In this document: positions 1 through 8,427 of the stretch, in pieces | How the letters are laid out: each line of letters opens with the position of its first letter | How positions within the stretch are numbered: position 1 is the stretch's first letter | NCBI GenBank assembly: GCA_041639705.1 | Contig: JBEQBT010000122.1 | Span: forward strand, 1 to 9,603 | Origin: JARDZI01 sp041639705 | GTDB taxonomy: Bacteria > Bacillota > Clostridia > Clostridiales > Caloramatoraceae | Reading direction: 5' to 3' | Length of the DNA: 9,603 bases | Position numbers and translations under genes: made by a program | Notes under the pieces: model-generated | Told to the model about the DNA's origin: nothing | The model's database searches: none | Seen by the model: the letters and a program-made list of their open reading frames with translations, nothing else

Positions 1-97
1 TACTTCCCCTTCTTCCTTAGCACATCTTGGTGCAATTATACCATATATGGGTATAATTTGATATAGATAGGGGGATTTTCGCACAGCCTGCCGGGGG
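1..97. other. Left-edge flank without a callable gene; contains a small hairpin
   Basis: This stretch lies downstream of the penicillin-binding protein stop codon. No T-run terminator follows that stop, so transcription may continue off the left edge. A perfect 9-bp inverted repeat with a 7-base loop occupies 34-58, and each arm contains TATAAT, once per strand (35-40 on minus, 52-57 on plus). Neither has a convincing -35 box: the minus-strand one has TATCAA at 17 bp. A purine-rich stretch near the left end, AAGGAAGAAGGGG on the minus strand, could be a ribosome binding site for a gene beyond the edge, but no start codon is visible. Confidence 0.3.
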
Positions 98-1546
98 TTA
101 CTTTTTAAGATATGCTTTAATGACTTCCCTTGCGATTTCAGCTGCTCTTTTTCCTCCCACTCCACCTTCTTCAACTATAACCGCAACCGCAATTTGTGGA
201 TCCTCTGCCGGGGCAAAGGCTGTGAACCATGAGTTGGTTTCCACTTGGTTTTCATTCTCAGCGCTTCCTGTTTTTCCTCCAACTGTTATTCCAGATATTT
301 TAGCTCTAGTACCTGTGCCAGATTTAACTACCCCAACCATGTATTCCTTTATCAGTCCAGCAGTTTCAGTGCTAACTACAGTTTCAAGCTTTTCGGATTT
401 TCCCTTTTCTATAACATTTCCATTCTTATCTTTGATCTCCTTAACTATATATGGTTTCATCATTACTCCGTTGTTTGCGATTGCAGAAGTAACTAAAGCC
501 ATATGCAGGGGATTTGTAGTTACCCCATGCTGACCTATTGCATCCTGTGCAATAAGAGCCTTCATATTCTTATTATCAATTTTTATGTTTCCCGACTTAA
601 TATTTATGGAATCGTATATATCATTTACTTTTATTTCTTTGTTGAACATAAATTTTTCAGCCATGTTTTCCAGTGCATCATATCCAAGGTCAATGCCTAT
701 CTGACCAAAGGTAGTATTGCAGGAAACTCTAAATGCATCTTTAAGTGTAACCTTTCCATGTACTGCTCCACCCTGTTCCGTTAATGTATATGTCCCAATT
801 TCTAACCTTCCATTACAGTTGAAGATTTCCTGGGCAACCTTTGGGTTTTTCTCCAGTGCTGCTGCGGCTGTTACTATTTTGAAAACCGAGCCAGGTGTAT
901 AATATCCCTGGGCTGCTCTATTTACAAAAGGCGTACCATTTGTATCACTATTATATTCATCAAATTTTGTATCAATTAAACCTGGATCAAAGGAGGGCTT
1001 GGATACCATAGCTATAATTTCCCCAGTCTTTGTATTAATAGCTGCAACTGCTCCCTTGTCATCCCCAAGCATTTTATATGCAGTATCCTGGGCGTCCTTA
1101 TCAATAGACAGGTATATATCGTACCCTGATCTTTCAATGGAGCCAAATCCACTTTTTACTCCCTGAAATATAACTTGGAGAATATCTCCTCCATAGCCTT
1201 TCCCCTGGAGAATATCATTATACGCCAGCTCCATGCCTGTTTTACCATAAACATAGCTGTTATATCCTAGTATATGTGCAAAAGCCTCACCATTATTGTA
1301 TATTCTTTTTTGCTTTCCATCCTCTGTTTTCTTGCTATATGCAATTTTATTTCCATCACTGTCCAGTATAGAACCCCTTAGAACATCCTCTTCCTCTGCT
1401 CTGATTCTTGGATTAGCCACATCCTTTACTATGGAGCTTGCCTTGTAATAACTAAAATAGGTTAAATATACAATAATACCAAAAAAGCATAAGGAGAAAA
1501 AAACAAGGAGAAGTTTTATATTTCTTACTAGATTTCTATTATTCAT
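98..1546 (-). CDS. Class B penicillin-binding protein (D,D-transpeptidase, PBP2/PbpA type)
   Basis: A membrane-anchored transpeptidase that crosslinks peptidoglycan stem peptides outside the membrane. At 482 residues it is short for a class B PBP, about the size of the actinobacterial PbpA type. One N-terminal membrane segment (about residues 10-32) is followed by a reduced N-terminal domain opening with RGSILDSDGNKIA (about 58-69), the motif common to this class. All three active-site motifs are intact: SVFK with the nucleophilic Ser at 220-223, SCN at 275-277, and KTG at 425-427. No transglycosylase domain is present, so it should rely on the SEDS protein encoded just upstream, whose stop overlaps this start (ATGA, 4 bp), indicating translational coupling. 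A GGGGAG ribosome binding site precedes the ATG. The gene ends with TAA at 98. It could be called pbpA or a division/sporulation PBP; the sequence does not decide which. Confidence 0.93.
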   Translation of the reverse strand: MNNRNLVRNIKLLLVFFSLCFFGIIVYLTYFSYYKASSIVKDVANPRIRAEEEDVLRGSILDSDGNKIAYSKKTEDGKQKRIYNNGEAFAHILGYNSYVYGKTGMELAYNDILQGKGYGGDILQVIFQGVKSGFGSIERSGYDIYLSIDKDAQDTAYKMLGDDKGAVAAINTKTGEIIAMVSKPSFDPGLIDTKFDEYNSDTNGTPFVNRAAQGYYTPGSVFKIVTAAAALEKNPKVAQEIFNCNGRLEIGTYTLTEQGGAVHGKVTLKDAFRVSCNTTFGQIGIDLGYDALENMAEKFMFNKEIKVNDIYDSINIKSGNIKIDNKNMKALIAQDAIGQHGVTTNPLHMALVTSAIANNGVMMKPYIVKEIKDKNGNVIEKGKSEKLETVVSTETAGLIKEYMVGVVKSGTGTRAKISGITVGGKTGSAENENQVETNSWFTAFAPAEDPQIAVAVIVEEGGVGGKRAAEIAREVIKAYLKK

Positions 1547-2748
1547 ATGTTTTTTCTCCCCGATTCAGATATTTTTTGCAACACTCCCAGGGAGGCAAAA
1601 TTCAGTATCATTGAACTTCCTCCATAGCTTACAAATGGAAGAGTTATTCCTGTTAATGGAATCAATTTAATTACTCCTCCTATTATAACAAACACTTGAA
1701 ATGCTATCATACTAGATATTCCTACTGCCACAAGCATTGAGTATCCATCCCTGGCATGGAGGGCAGTTCTTAAGCCTCTATAAATAAGCAGCAAATACAA
1801 CAAAATAAGTGCAATGCTCCCGAGCAATCCAAATTCCTCACTAATAGCTGCAAATATAAAGTCATTATGGGCTTCTGGAATTAGATATGGATGCCCTAAA
1901 CCTATTCCAGTGCCAAACAGTCCTCCTGATGCAATTGCAATAAGAGACTGAATTATCTGATAGCCACTGCCATTTTTGTATTTCCAAGGGTCAATCCATA
2001 TTTGAAATCTTATTCTAATATGTGAAAACATTATATAGCTAAGTATCCCTCCACCTAAAAATGCTACTATTCCAGTTAATACATATTTAAAACTAGAGGT
2101 ACTTATATATAGCATTGTAATGAAAATCCCAAAAAAAATCAAACTTGCTCCCAAATCCTTCTCAACAACTAGGAACGCAATTCCAATAAATACAGGAATG
2201 GCAGTCTTTATTACGTCAAGAAAGTTTTTAATATTCTGCAGTGCAGAGGCAAGGTAAAATATCACAAAAAGCTTTGCTATCTCTGATGGCTGTATGCCGA
2301 AGGAGCCAAATCTTATCCAGTTTTTTGAACCCTTTATTTCGCTTCCTAGAAAAAGTGGGAGAGCAAGAAGTATTATTGCAATTATTGCATATGTATATTT
2401 CAATTTTCCAAACTTCCTTATATGGGGTAAGAATACTACTAAAAAAATAAATTCTCCCATTCCAAGGGTGAACCAGGAAAGCTGCTTTATTGCGTTTACT
2501 GGACTCAGCCTGTATATCATTACAAGTCCAAATTGTGATATAAATGCGACAATTATTAGTAGATATTTATCACCATTAGGGAAAAATTTTTTTATAATGA
2601 AGTATCCATAGCCAATTAGTACGCAAGAGGATACGCCAAGTATTATAGGTCCAAAATCAAGCTTGTTCATGGATATCATAAGAAGAAGAAACATCATTAT
2701 AGTTAATAAGTAAATTCCCTTAAGTATAGATTTTTCTCTGTTTTCCAT
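1543..2748 (-). CDS. SEDS-family peptidoglycan glycosyltransferase (FtsW/RodA/SpoVE)
   Basis: A polytopic membrane protein of 401 residues with roughly 10-12 hydrophobic segments. SEDS proteins polymerise lipid II into glycan strands and work with a partner class B PBP, here the next gene. Family motifs visible are NWIRFG...QPSEIAKL (143-160), EKDLG (196-200), the extracellular-loop motif PEAHNDFIF (291-299) and SFVSYGGSS-like PFVSYGGSS (371-379). The Asp in the HNDFIF motif (D296) corresponds, by my recollection of the family, to the Asp needed for glycosyltransferase activity in RodA; the residue before it is Asn where Thr is usual. The start follows the FHA gene stop by 9 bp with an AGAGGG binding site, and the TGA stop overlaps the PBP start. 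Whether it serves division, elongation or sporulation cannot be told, so I give no symbol. Confidence 0.93.
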   Translation of the reverse strand: MENREKSILKGIYLLTIMMFLLLMISMNKLDFGPIILGVSSCVLIGYGYFIIKKFFPNGDKYLLIIVAFISQFGLVMIYRLSPVNAIKQLSWFTLGMGEFIFLVVFLPHIRKFGKLKYTYAIIAIILLALPLFLGSEIKGSKNWIRFGSFGIQPSEIAKLFVIFYLASALQNIKNFLDVIKTAIPVFIGIAFLVVEKDLGASLIFFGIFITMLYISTSSFKYVLTGIVAFLGGGILSYIMFSHIRIRFQIWIDPWKYKNGSGYQIIQSLIAIASGGLFGTGIGLGHPYLIPEAHNDFIFAAISEEFGLLGSIALILLYLLLIYRGLRTALHARDGYSMLVAVGISSMIAFQVFVIIGGVIKLIPLTGITLPFVSYGGSSMILNFASLGVLQKISESGRKNI

Positions 2749-2757
2749 GTTATCCCT

Positions 2758-3186
2758 CTATCCTATAACTTTAAATACTAATCTTCCAATATTTAAAACA
2801 TCTCCATCAGCAAGTTCTTCCTCATTTCTGACCTTTTTTCCGTTTTTAAAGGTTCCATTTGTACTGTTCATATCCTTTATGAACAGCCTCTCATCGTTTA
2901 CATAAAGACTTGCATGATGATTTGATATAAATGGATCATCAATTGCAACATTATTATCTTCTTTTCTACCAATATTAATTATTGAATGAACTGGATAAAC
3001 ACTTCCCTTAATTATATCAATGCTCTCGGGACAATCCATTAACTCAATTGCATAATCCACTTCTTCATCTTCCACCTTATTTTTAGAAGCTCTTAAGTCT
3101 AAATACATAGTCTTTATAATTCTATATATTATTAAATAAATAATTATAATAACTACAAATCTCATGATAGATGCCAGATATCTCAT
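2758..3186 (-). CDS. Membrane-anchored FHA-domain protein
   Basis: A 142-residue protein with one N-terminal membrane segment (about residues 9-27) and a cytoplasmic FHA domain filling the C-terminal half. FHA domains bind phosphothreonine peptides. The core motifs are intact: IGRKEDN (72-78, with Arg 74), ISNHHA (87-92, with Ser 88 and His 91), NSTNGT (107-112) and LADGDVLNIG (125-134). The frame stays open upstream to a TTG at 3207, but AAGGTGG lies 6 bases before the ATG at 3186, which is therefore the better start. It is the first gene of an operon with the SEDS protein and the PBP. The likely role, inferred from context, is to link Ser/Thr kinase signalling to wall synthesis; no kinase gene lies in the window. 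Confidence 0.9.
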   Translation of the reverse strand: MRYLASIMRFVVIIIIYLIIYRIIKTMYLDLRASKNKVEDEEVDYAIELMDCPESIDIIKGSVYPVHSIINIGRKEDNNVAIDDPFISNHHASLYVNDERLFIKDMNSTNGTFKNGKKVRNEEELADGDVLNIGRLVFKVIG

Positions 3187-3192
3187 ATAATA

Positions 3193-3199
3193 CCACCTT
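3193..3199 (-). promoter_or_regulatory. Ribosome binding site that fixes the FHA gene start
   Basis: AAGGTGG on the minus strand with 6 bases (TATTAT) to the ATG at 3186. If translation began at the upstream in-frame TTG (3207), this motif would lie inside the coding region, so the ATG start is preferred. Confidence 0.8.
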
Positions 3200-3229
3200 G
3201 TTATCAAATATTAATTTATTATAACATAA

Positions 3230-3257
3230 ATTATATTAGGTATCATCATATATGCAA
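3230..3257 (-). promoter_or_regulatory. Predicted sigma-A promoter of the FHA-SEDS-PBP operon
   Basis: TTGCAT (-35, 3252-3257) and a perfect TATAAT (-10, 3230-3235) are separated by 16 bases on the minus strand. The box starts just 3 bp beyond the 31-bp-stem hairpin, so transcripts from here would not contain that hairpin. The presumed start falls around 3222-3225, giving a leader of about 35-40 bases. The region is very AT-rich, so other -10-like matches exist nearby (for example at about 3218-3223). Confidence 0.6.
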
Positions 3258-3260
3258 ATT

Positions 3261-3326
3261 AAGGTGGCAGCCACATGAGTTATGAGTTATTTAGCAATAA
3301 CTCATAACTCATGTGGCTACCACCTT
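3261..3326 (-). repeat. Near-perfect 31-bp inverted repeat with 4-base loop after uvrA
   Basis: The arms 3261-3291 and 3296-3326 are reverse complements except at one pair (3268/3319), with loop TAGC at 3292-3295. In a minus-strand transcript that pair becomes G-U, so the whole 31-bp stem is paired; in a plus-strand transcript it would be a C-A mismatch. Each arm contains a smaller dyad (GTGGCAGCCAC or GTGGCTACCAC) and a tandem GAGTTAT pair. It begins 5 bases after the uvrA stop. The bases that follow (CCACCTTAATTTG) lack a strong T-run, so it is not a classical terminator, though it may block read-through or protect the uvrA 3' end. It looks like a small mobile palindromic element. Confidence 0.9.
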
Positions 3327-3331
3327 TAGGT

Positions 3332-6151
3332 CTAGCTCAGCACCCTTTTTACATACATTCCGGTATATGAATCTGGATTATTGGTTATTTCTTCAGGGCT
3401 TCCTGCTGCAATTACAGTACCTCCCCTGTCTCCACCATCGGGACCTAAGTCTATTATATAATCAGAGCATTTTATAACATCAAGGTTGTGCTCGATTACA
3501 ATTACGGTGTTCCCACCTTCTACCAGTCTCTGAAGTATCTCAATTAATCTTTTTACATCCTCCATGTGAAGTCCAGTTGTTGGCTCATCAAGAATATAAA
3601 GTGTTTTTCCAGTACTTCTTTTTGAAAGTTCTGTTGCAAGCTTAACTCTCTGGGCTTCTCCACCAGATAGTTGTGTTGATGGCTGTCCAAGCTTTATATA
3701 TGAAAGCCCTACATCATAAAGAGTTTGAAGCTTATTTTTTATTTTTGGAATATTTTCAAAAAATTCAAGTGCCTCTTCAACTGTCATATCAAGTATATCT
3801 GCAATGTTCTTACCCTTGTACTTTACTTCAAGAGTTTCCCTGTTGTATCTTTTGCCCTTACATATCTCACAGGGTATATAAACATCCGACAGGAACTGCA
3901 TTTCAATTTTAATAATACCATCTCCGCTGCAAGCCTCACATCTTCCACCCTTAACATTGAAGCTGAACCTTCCATTCTTATAGCCTCTCATTTTGGCTTC
4001 ATTAGTTAATGCAAATATCTCCCTTATATGATCAAATACCCCTGTATAGGTTGCAGGATTTGACCTTGGAGTCCTTCCGATTGGTGATTGGTCAATATCA
4101 ATTATTTTATCAATATACTCAATTCCTGTTATACTATCATGTGCACCAGGGTTGTCCTTGATTCCATTTAACTGTTTGGCCACACCCTTGTATAGTATCT
4201 CATTAACAAGTGTACTCTTTCCAGAACCTGATACTCCTGTTACACATGTAAATACTCCCATTGGAAAATCTACATTTATCTTTTTAAGATTGTTTTCCCT
4301 GGCTCCTCTTATCTTAATCCACTTGCCATTGGGCTTTTTTCTCTCAGCTGGAACCTCGACTTTTCTTCTTCCTGATAGATACTGTCCAGTTAGGGAATCC
4401 TCACAGGCTGATACTTCATCTGGGGTTCCAGCAGCAATTATTTCTCCTCCATGGTCACCTGCTCCCGGTCCAAAATCAACAATGTAATCTGCTTCCCTCA
4501 TTGTATCCTCATCATGCTCTACTACAATTAATGTATTTCCAATATCCCTCAGGTGCTTTAGAGTCTTTAAAAGCTTATCATTATCCTTTTGATGAAGTCC
4601 TATGCTTGGTTCATCAAGTATATATAAAACCCCAACAAGACTTGAGCCTATCTGTGTGGCAAGCCTAATTCTCTGTGATTCTCCACCTGACAGAGTAGCT
4701 GCTGCCCTTGAAAGAGAAAGATAATCAAGTCCAACGTCCACCAGGAACTTAAGTCTTGCTCTGATTTCCTTTAATATCTGGGATGCTATTGCCCTTTGTC
4801 TTTCTGTAAGGTTCAATTCTTCAAAGAACTTAAGCTCATCCCTTATTGCAAGGTCGCAAACCTTGTTTATGGATAAATCACCTACTGTAACTGCAAGACT
4901 TTCTTCCTTAAGCCTTGCTCCCTTACACTTAGGGCAGGTCTTAATACTCATATATCTTTCAATTTCTTCTCTTATATAATCTGAGTTAGTTTCCTTATAT
5001 CTTCTATTTAGGTTTGGAATTACGCCCTCTATTCCATGGTTTATTTCTCCCTTGCCATTATCCCAGGAGTACTGAGCCTTAAACTTTCTACCATTACTTC
5101 CATAGAGGAACATATCGATTACTTCTTTAGAAAAATTTTCAATAGGTTCATCCATTGAGAAACCCATTTCCTTTGCGGCTGCAGTCACAATTGTCCTAGT
5201 CCAGGAATCATCCCTTAAAAATCCCCATGGTTTTATACCACCTTCATTGATGGACAAGGTTTTATCTGGCATTACTAAATCAGGAGAAATCTCCATAAGG
5301 GTCCCAAGTCCATCGCAATGAGGGCACTTTCCAAATGGATTATTAAATGAGAACATTCTAGGTGCAATGTCTCCAATATTGATATCACAATCAGGGCATG
5401 CAAAATGTTCACTAAACATTAATTCTTCCCCATTAATAACATCAATTAGAACTAATCCCTCTGCAAGCTTAAGTGCTGTTTCAACAGAGTCACTTAATCT
5501 TGATTCCATACCTTCTTTTATAACCAACCTATCTATTACTATTTCAATACTATGCTTCTTATTTTTATCCATTCTAATGTCTTCATTTATGTCCATTACT
5601 TCTCCGTCAATTCTTACCCTTACAAATCCATTTTTCTTTGCGTTTTCAAGGAGCTTTGTATGCTCTCCTTTTCTCCCTCTTATAACAGGAGCAAGTATCT
5701 GGATTTTAGTTTTCTCAGGCATAGTCATAACCTTATCTATAATCTGATCAACACTCTGCTGCTTTATCTCCTTGCCGCACTTTGGGCAATGGGGAATACC
5801 TACTCTTGCGTATAAAAGTCTTAGATAATCATATACTTCAGTTACAGTGCCAACTGTAGAACGTGGATTTCTATTAGTTGTTTTTTGATCTATTGATATA
5901 GCAGGAGATAACCCTTCTATATAATCCAAATCTGGCTTGTCCATCTGCCCTAAAAACTGTCTTGCATATGATGACAGGGATTCTACATATCTTCTTTGCC
6001 CCTCTGCATATATGGTATCAAAGGCCAGGGAAGATTTCCCCGAACCTGATAATCCTGTAAAAACGATAAATTTGTCTCTTGGGAGTTCTATATTTATATT
6101 CTTTAAATTATGTTCTCTTGCACCCTTTATGATAATTTTGTCTCTTGCCAT
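3332..6151 (-). CDS. uvrA: Excinuclease ABC subunit A (UvrA)
   Basis: The DNA-damage sensor of nucleotide excision repair, a dimeric ABC-type ATPase that locates lesions and loads UvrB. At 939 residues it is full length. The first ATPase half has Walker A GLSGSGKS (33-40), signature LSGGESQR (487-494) and Walker B LYILDEPS (509-516). The second has Walker A GVSGSGKS (639-646), signature LSGGEAQR (828-835) and Walker B LYILDEPT (851-858). Zinc-binding Cys pairs are at 252/255 with 276/279 in the UvrB-binding and insertion region, and at 738/741 with 761/764 in the C-terminal DNA-binding module; further CxxC pairs lie at 122/125 and 406/409. GAGGTGAG precedes the ATG by about 4 bases. It lies downstream of uvrB in the same direction but across a 219-bp gap with its own promoter, so it is not tightly coupled to uvrB. 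Confidence 0.98.
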   Translation of the reverse strand: MARDKIIIKGAREHNLKNINIELPRDKFIVFTGLSGSGKSSLAFDTIYAEGQRRYVESLSSYARQFLGQMDKPDLDYIEGLSPAISIDQKTTNRNPRSTVGTVTEVYDYLRLLYARVGIPHCPKCGKEIKQQSVDQIIDKVMTMPEKTKIQILAPVIRGRKGEHTKLLENAKKNGFVRVRIDGEVMDINEDIRMDKNKKHSIEIVIDRLVIKEGMESRLSDSVETALKLAEGLVLIDVINGEELMFSEHFACPDCDINIGDIAPRMFSFNNPFGKCPHCDGLGTLMEISPDLVMPDKTLSINEGGIKPWGFLRDDSWTRTIVTAAAKEMGFSMDEPIENFSKEVIDMFLYGSNGRKFKAQYSWDNGKGEINHGIEGVIPNLNRRYKETNSDYIREEIERYMSIKTCPKCKGARLKEESLAVTVGDLSINKVCDLAIRDELKFFEELNLTERQRAIASQILKEIRARLKFLVDVGLDYLSLSRAAATLSGGESQRIRLATQIGSSLVGVLYILDEPSIGLHQKDNDKLLKTLKHLRDIGNTLIVVEHDEDTMREADYIVDFGPGAGDHGGEIIAAGTPDEVSACEDSLTGQYLSGRRKVEVPAERKKPNGKWIKIRGARENNLKKINVDFPMGVFTCVTGVSGSGKSTLVNEILYKGVAKQLNGIKDNPGAHDSITGIEYIDKIIDIDQSPIGRTPRSNPATYTGVFDHIREIFALTNEAKMRGYKNGRFSFNVKGGRCEACSGDGIIKIEMQFLSDVYIPCEICKGKRYNRETLEVKYKGKNIADILDMTVEEALEFFENIPKIKNKLQTLYDVGLSYIKLGQPSTQLSGGEAQRVKLATELSKRSTGKTLYILDEPTTGLHMEDVKRLIEILQRLVEGGNTVIVIEHNLDVIKCSDYIIDLGPDGGDRGGTVIAAGSPEEITNNPDSYTGMYVKRVLS

Positions 6152-6179
6152 CTTCTCACCTCTCTATAAGTACCACTCA

Positions 6180-6208
6180 ATTCTAGTATTACACGTAGAT
6201 TATGTCCA
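6180..6208 (-). promoter_or_regulatory. Predicted sigma-A promoter of uvrA
   Basis: TGGACA (-35, 6203-6208) and TAGAAT (-10, 6180-6185) are separated by 17 bases on the minus strand, 28 bases ahead of the uvrA start. Each hexamer differs from consensus at one position. I see no LexA box over or near it. Confidence 0.55.
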
Positions 6209-6310
6209 CTTTTAATTATTTTCATCTTATCCATATAGAGGATTTATATGATTATTTTACTTATTCTAAATAATATTGCAATATCAACTGCAGCCAATAC
6301 CCCAAGCCGA

Positions 6311-6371
6311 TGTAGGAACATGGGCCACTACAAATATAAAAGTCTCATAATCTCAAGTGGGTGGCACCTAC
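6311..6371 (-). repeat. Degenerate palindromic element directly after uvrB
   Basis: An imperfect stem-loop: outer arms GTAGG (6312-6316) and CCTAC (6367-6371), inner arms CCACT (6325-6329) and AGTGG (6356-6360). The half next to uvrB (about 6341-6370) resembles an arm of the hairpin after uvrA: both read, on the minus strand, AGGTG, then a CCAC block, then TGAG, TTATGAG and a T-rich end, with about 22 of 31 positions alike by eye. The other half has decayed. The outer arm overlaps the uvrB stop codon, which is followed in frame by a second TAG. It may be an old copy of the same element, or simply a weak terminator. Confidence 0.5.
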
Positions 6372-8332
6372 TATTTTAGCTTTTCCTTAAGTTCAATTAT
6401 TCTGTCCCTGATTTGAGCTGCCATTTCAAACTGTAGGTTTGCTGCTGCATCCCTCATCTGCTCCTCAAGTAGCCTAATTGTTTCTTCTATGTCTACAATG
6501 TTTTCAACATACTTATCCCTATCCTCTGAAACCTTATTGCTTTGTATGATTTCATGTATTGCCTTAATAATAGTTGTTGGAGTTATTCCATGTTTTTTGT
6601 TATACTCAATCTGTATTGATCTTCTTCTGTTTGTTTCATCAATGGCTCGTTTCATAGAGTCCGTCAATTTGTCTGCATACATTACTACCTTGCTTTCTGA
6701 ATTTCTTGCTGCTCTTCCTATTATCTGTATTAAGGAGGTTTCTGACCTTAAAAAGCCTTCCTTGTCAGCATCAAGAATTGCTACAAGTGCAACCTCTGGT
6801 ATATCCAGGCCTTCTCTTAATAGGTTTATACCAACCAGCACATCAAATACACCCAGTCTTAGATCCTTTATTATTTTTGATCTTTCTATTGTAACAATAT
6901 CAGAATGAAGATAACTTACTTTAATATTTGCTTCTTTAAAATAATCAGTAAGGTCCTCTGCCATTTTCTTTGTTAGTGTTGTTATTAATACCCTGAAGCC
7001 ATTCTTAACAGTCCTTCTGATTTCACCTATAAGGTTATCTATCTGACCTTTAACAGGTCTGATAATTATTTCAGGGTCAACAAGTCCTGTTGGCCTAATT
7101 ATCTGCTCTGCAATCTGAGTTGAATGCTCCATCTCGTAAGGTCCTGGAGTAGCACTAACAAACACAACCTGATTTATCTTTTTTTCAAATTCATCAAACT
7201 TCAATGGTCTGTTATCAAAGGCAGCTAGCAATCTAAAGCCATACTCAATAAGAGTATTCTTTCTTGATCTGTCCCCTGCATACATTCCTCTAAACTGTGG
7301 AAGTGAAACGTGGGACTCATCTATAAACATAAGAAAATCCTCAGGAAAAAAGTCAATTAGTGTATATGGAGGTTCTCCTGGTTTTCTTCCATCAAAGTAT
7401 CTTGAATAATTTTCAATCCCAGTACAGTAGCCTACCTCTCTAAGCATTTCTATGTCATAGTTGGTTCTCTGCATTATTCTCTGTGCTTCAAGGAGCTTTT
7501 CATTTTCTATAAGATACTTATGTCTTATTTTAAGATCCTTCTCAATTTGTCCAATTACATTTTCAACCTTTTCATTAGATGCTGCATAATGGCTGGCAGG
7601 AAATATAAGTACCTGATCAACTTCTCCAAATATTTCTCCTGTAAGTACATCTATTTCACAAATTCTATCTATTTCATCTCCAAACATCTCTATCCTGTAA
7701 GCTCTTTGATAAAGCTGTGCTGGAATTATTTCAATTACATCTCCCCTAACTCTAAAGGTCCCTCTGACAAAGTTAATGTCATTTCTTTCATACTGTATTT
7801 CTACTAATCTAAGTAGAATTTTGTTTCTCTCAAGCTCCATACCCTTTGTAATAAGCAGTGTTTGACCTTTATATTCATTAGGATCTCCAAGTCCATATAT
7901 ACAGGACACACTGGCCACAACTATTACATCCTTTCTTGAAAGAAGTGATGTAGTTGTTGAATGCCTTAACCTGTCAAGTTCTTCATTTATTGAGGCATCC
8001 TTTTCTATGTATGTGTCAGTATGTGCAACATAGGCTTCTGGTTGATAATAATCATAATAGCTTACAAAATACTCTACAGCATTGTTAGGGAAAAACTCCT
8101 TAAACTCACTATAAAGTTGGGCTGCAAGGGTTTTATTGTGTGCAACCACAAGGGTTGGCTTTTGTATTTCCTGAACAATACTTGCCATTGTAAAGGTTTT
8201 TCCTGAACCTGTAACTCCAAGTAGAGTCTGGCATCTATCACCAGACCTTATGCCCTCAGATAACTTTTTTATAGCCTCAGGCTGATCACCTGTTGGGCTA
8301 AATTCCGATACTATTTTAAATTCATTCATCAT
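6371..8332 (-). CDS. uvrB: Excinuclease ABC subunit B (UvrB)
   Basis: The damage-verification helicase of nucleotide excision repair: it receives DNA from UvrA, opens it, and recruits UvrC for incision. The 653 residues are full length. Walker A GVTGSGKT is at 39-46, the beta-hairpin with the aromatic run [10 protein letters not shown] (92-101) that clamps DNA follows, then DESH (Walker B, 338-341), SATP (393-396), motif [10 protein letters not shown] (536-543) and a C-terminal UVR coiled-coil motif (about 614-650) that contacts UvrC. Two adjacent ATGs are possible starts (8332 and 8329); AGGAG at 8337-8341 is 4 bases from the first and 7 from the second, so translation may favour the second, one residue shorter. 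It has its own promoter with an SOS operator. uvrC is not in the window. Confidence 0.98.
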   Translation of the reverse strand: MMNEFKIVSEFSPTGDQPEAIKKLSEGIRSGDRCQTLLGVTGSGKTFTMASIVQEIQKPTLVVAHNKTLAAQLYSEFKEFFPNNAVEYFVSYYDYYQPEAYVAHTDTYIEKDASINEELDRLRHSTTTSLLSRKDVIVVASVSCIYGLGDPNEYKGQTLLITKGMELERNKILLRLVEIQYERNDINFVRGTFRVRGDVIEIIPAQLYQRAYRIEMFGDEIDRICEIDVLTGEIFGEVDQVLIFPASHYAASNEKVENVIGQIEKDLKIRHKYLIENEKLLEAQRIMQRTNYDIEMLREVGYCTGIENYSRYFDGRKPGEPPYTLIDFFPEDFLMFIDESHVSLPQFRGMYAGDRSRKNTLIEYGFRLLAAFDNRPLKFDEFEKKINQVVFVSATPGPYEMEHSTQIAEQIIRPTGLVDPEIIIRPVKGQIDNLIGEIRRTVKNGFRVLITTLTKKMAEDLTDYFKEANIKVSYLHSDIVTIERSKIIKDLRLGVFDVLVGINLLREGLDIPEVALVAILDADKEGFLRSETSLIQIIGRAARNSESKVVMYADKLTDSMKRAIDETNRRRSIQIEYNKKHGITPTTIIKAIHEIIQSNKVSEDRDKYVENIVDIEETIRLLEEQMRDAAANLQFEMAAQIRDRIIELKEKLK

Positions 8333-8342
8333 ATCACTCCTG

Positions 8343-8356
8343 TGAACATTTGTTCG
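8343..8356 (-). promoter_or_regulatory. LexA (SOS) operator of uvrB
   Basis: CGAACAAATGTTCA on the minus strand matches 13 of 14 positions of the Gram-positive LexA/DinR box (CGAAC-RNRY-GTTYG), differing only at the last base. It starts 8 bases after the -10 box, so it covers the presumed transcription start, and ends one base before the AGGAG ribosome binding site. Bound LexA would block RNA polymerase; cleavage of LexA after DNA damage would release uvrB. Confidence 0.87.
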
Positions 8357-8364
8357 CTCTACTA

Positions 8365-8393
8365 ATTATATTATTAAACCTAATACCCGTCAA
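8365..8393 (-). promoter_or_regulatory. Sigma-A promoter of uvrB
   Basis: TTGACG (-35, 8388-8393) and TATAAT (-10, 8365-8370) with the optimal 17-base spacer on the minus strand. Only one base departs from consensus. The start should lie at about 8356-8358, at the edge of the LexA box, giving a leader of about 25 bases. Confidence 0.85.
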
Positions 8394-8427
8394 CCATGAA
8401 ATAAAGTATAAAATAAGTTTGTTTCTT

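Noticed and set aside
64..98. Possible terminator of the wall operon from the two G-rich runs
   Set aside because: The runs are direct repeats of GGGGG, not inverted, and no T-run follows on the minus strand.
120..784. Several plus-strand open frames opposite the PBP gene
   Set aside because: They lie antisense to a gene with intact family motifs, show no family resemblance, and arise from codon bias on the other strand. The same holds for plus-strand frames opposite the SEDS, uvrA, uvrB and ATPase genes.
3187..3207. Upstream TTG start for the FHA protein (adds seven residues)
   Set aside because: The strong AAGGTGG binding site would then be inside the gene, while it is ideally spaced for the ATG at 3186.
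3261..3326. Start of a CRISPR array or tRNA-like structure
   Set aside because: There is only one palindrome with no repeated spacer pattern, and no cloverleaf can be drawn.
6312..6325. Possible LexA half-site (minus-strand GTTCC) upstream of uvrA
   Set aside because: Only one half of the dyad is present and the partner CGAAC is absent at the required spacing.
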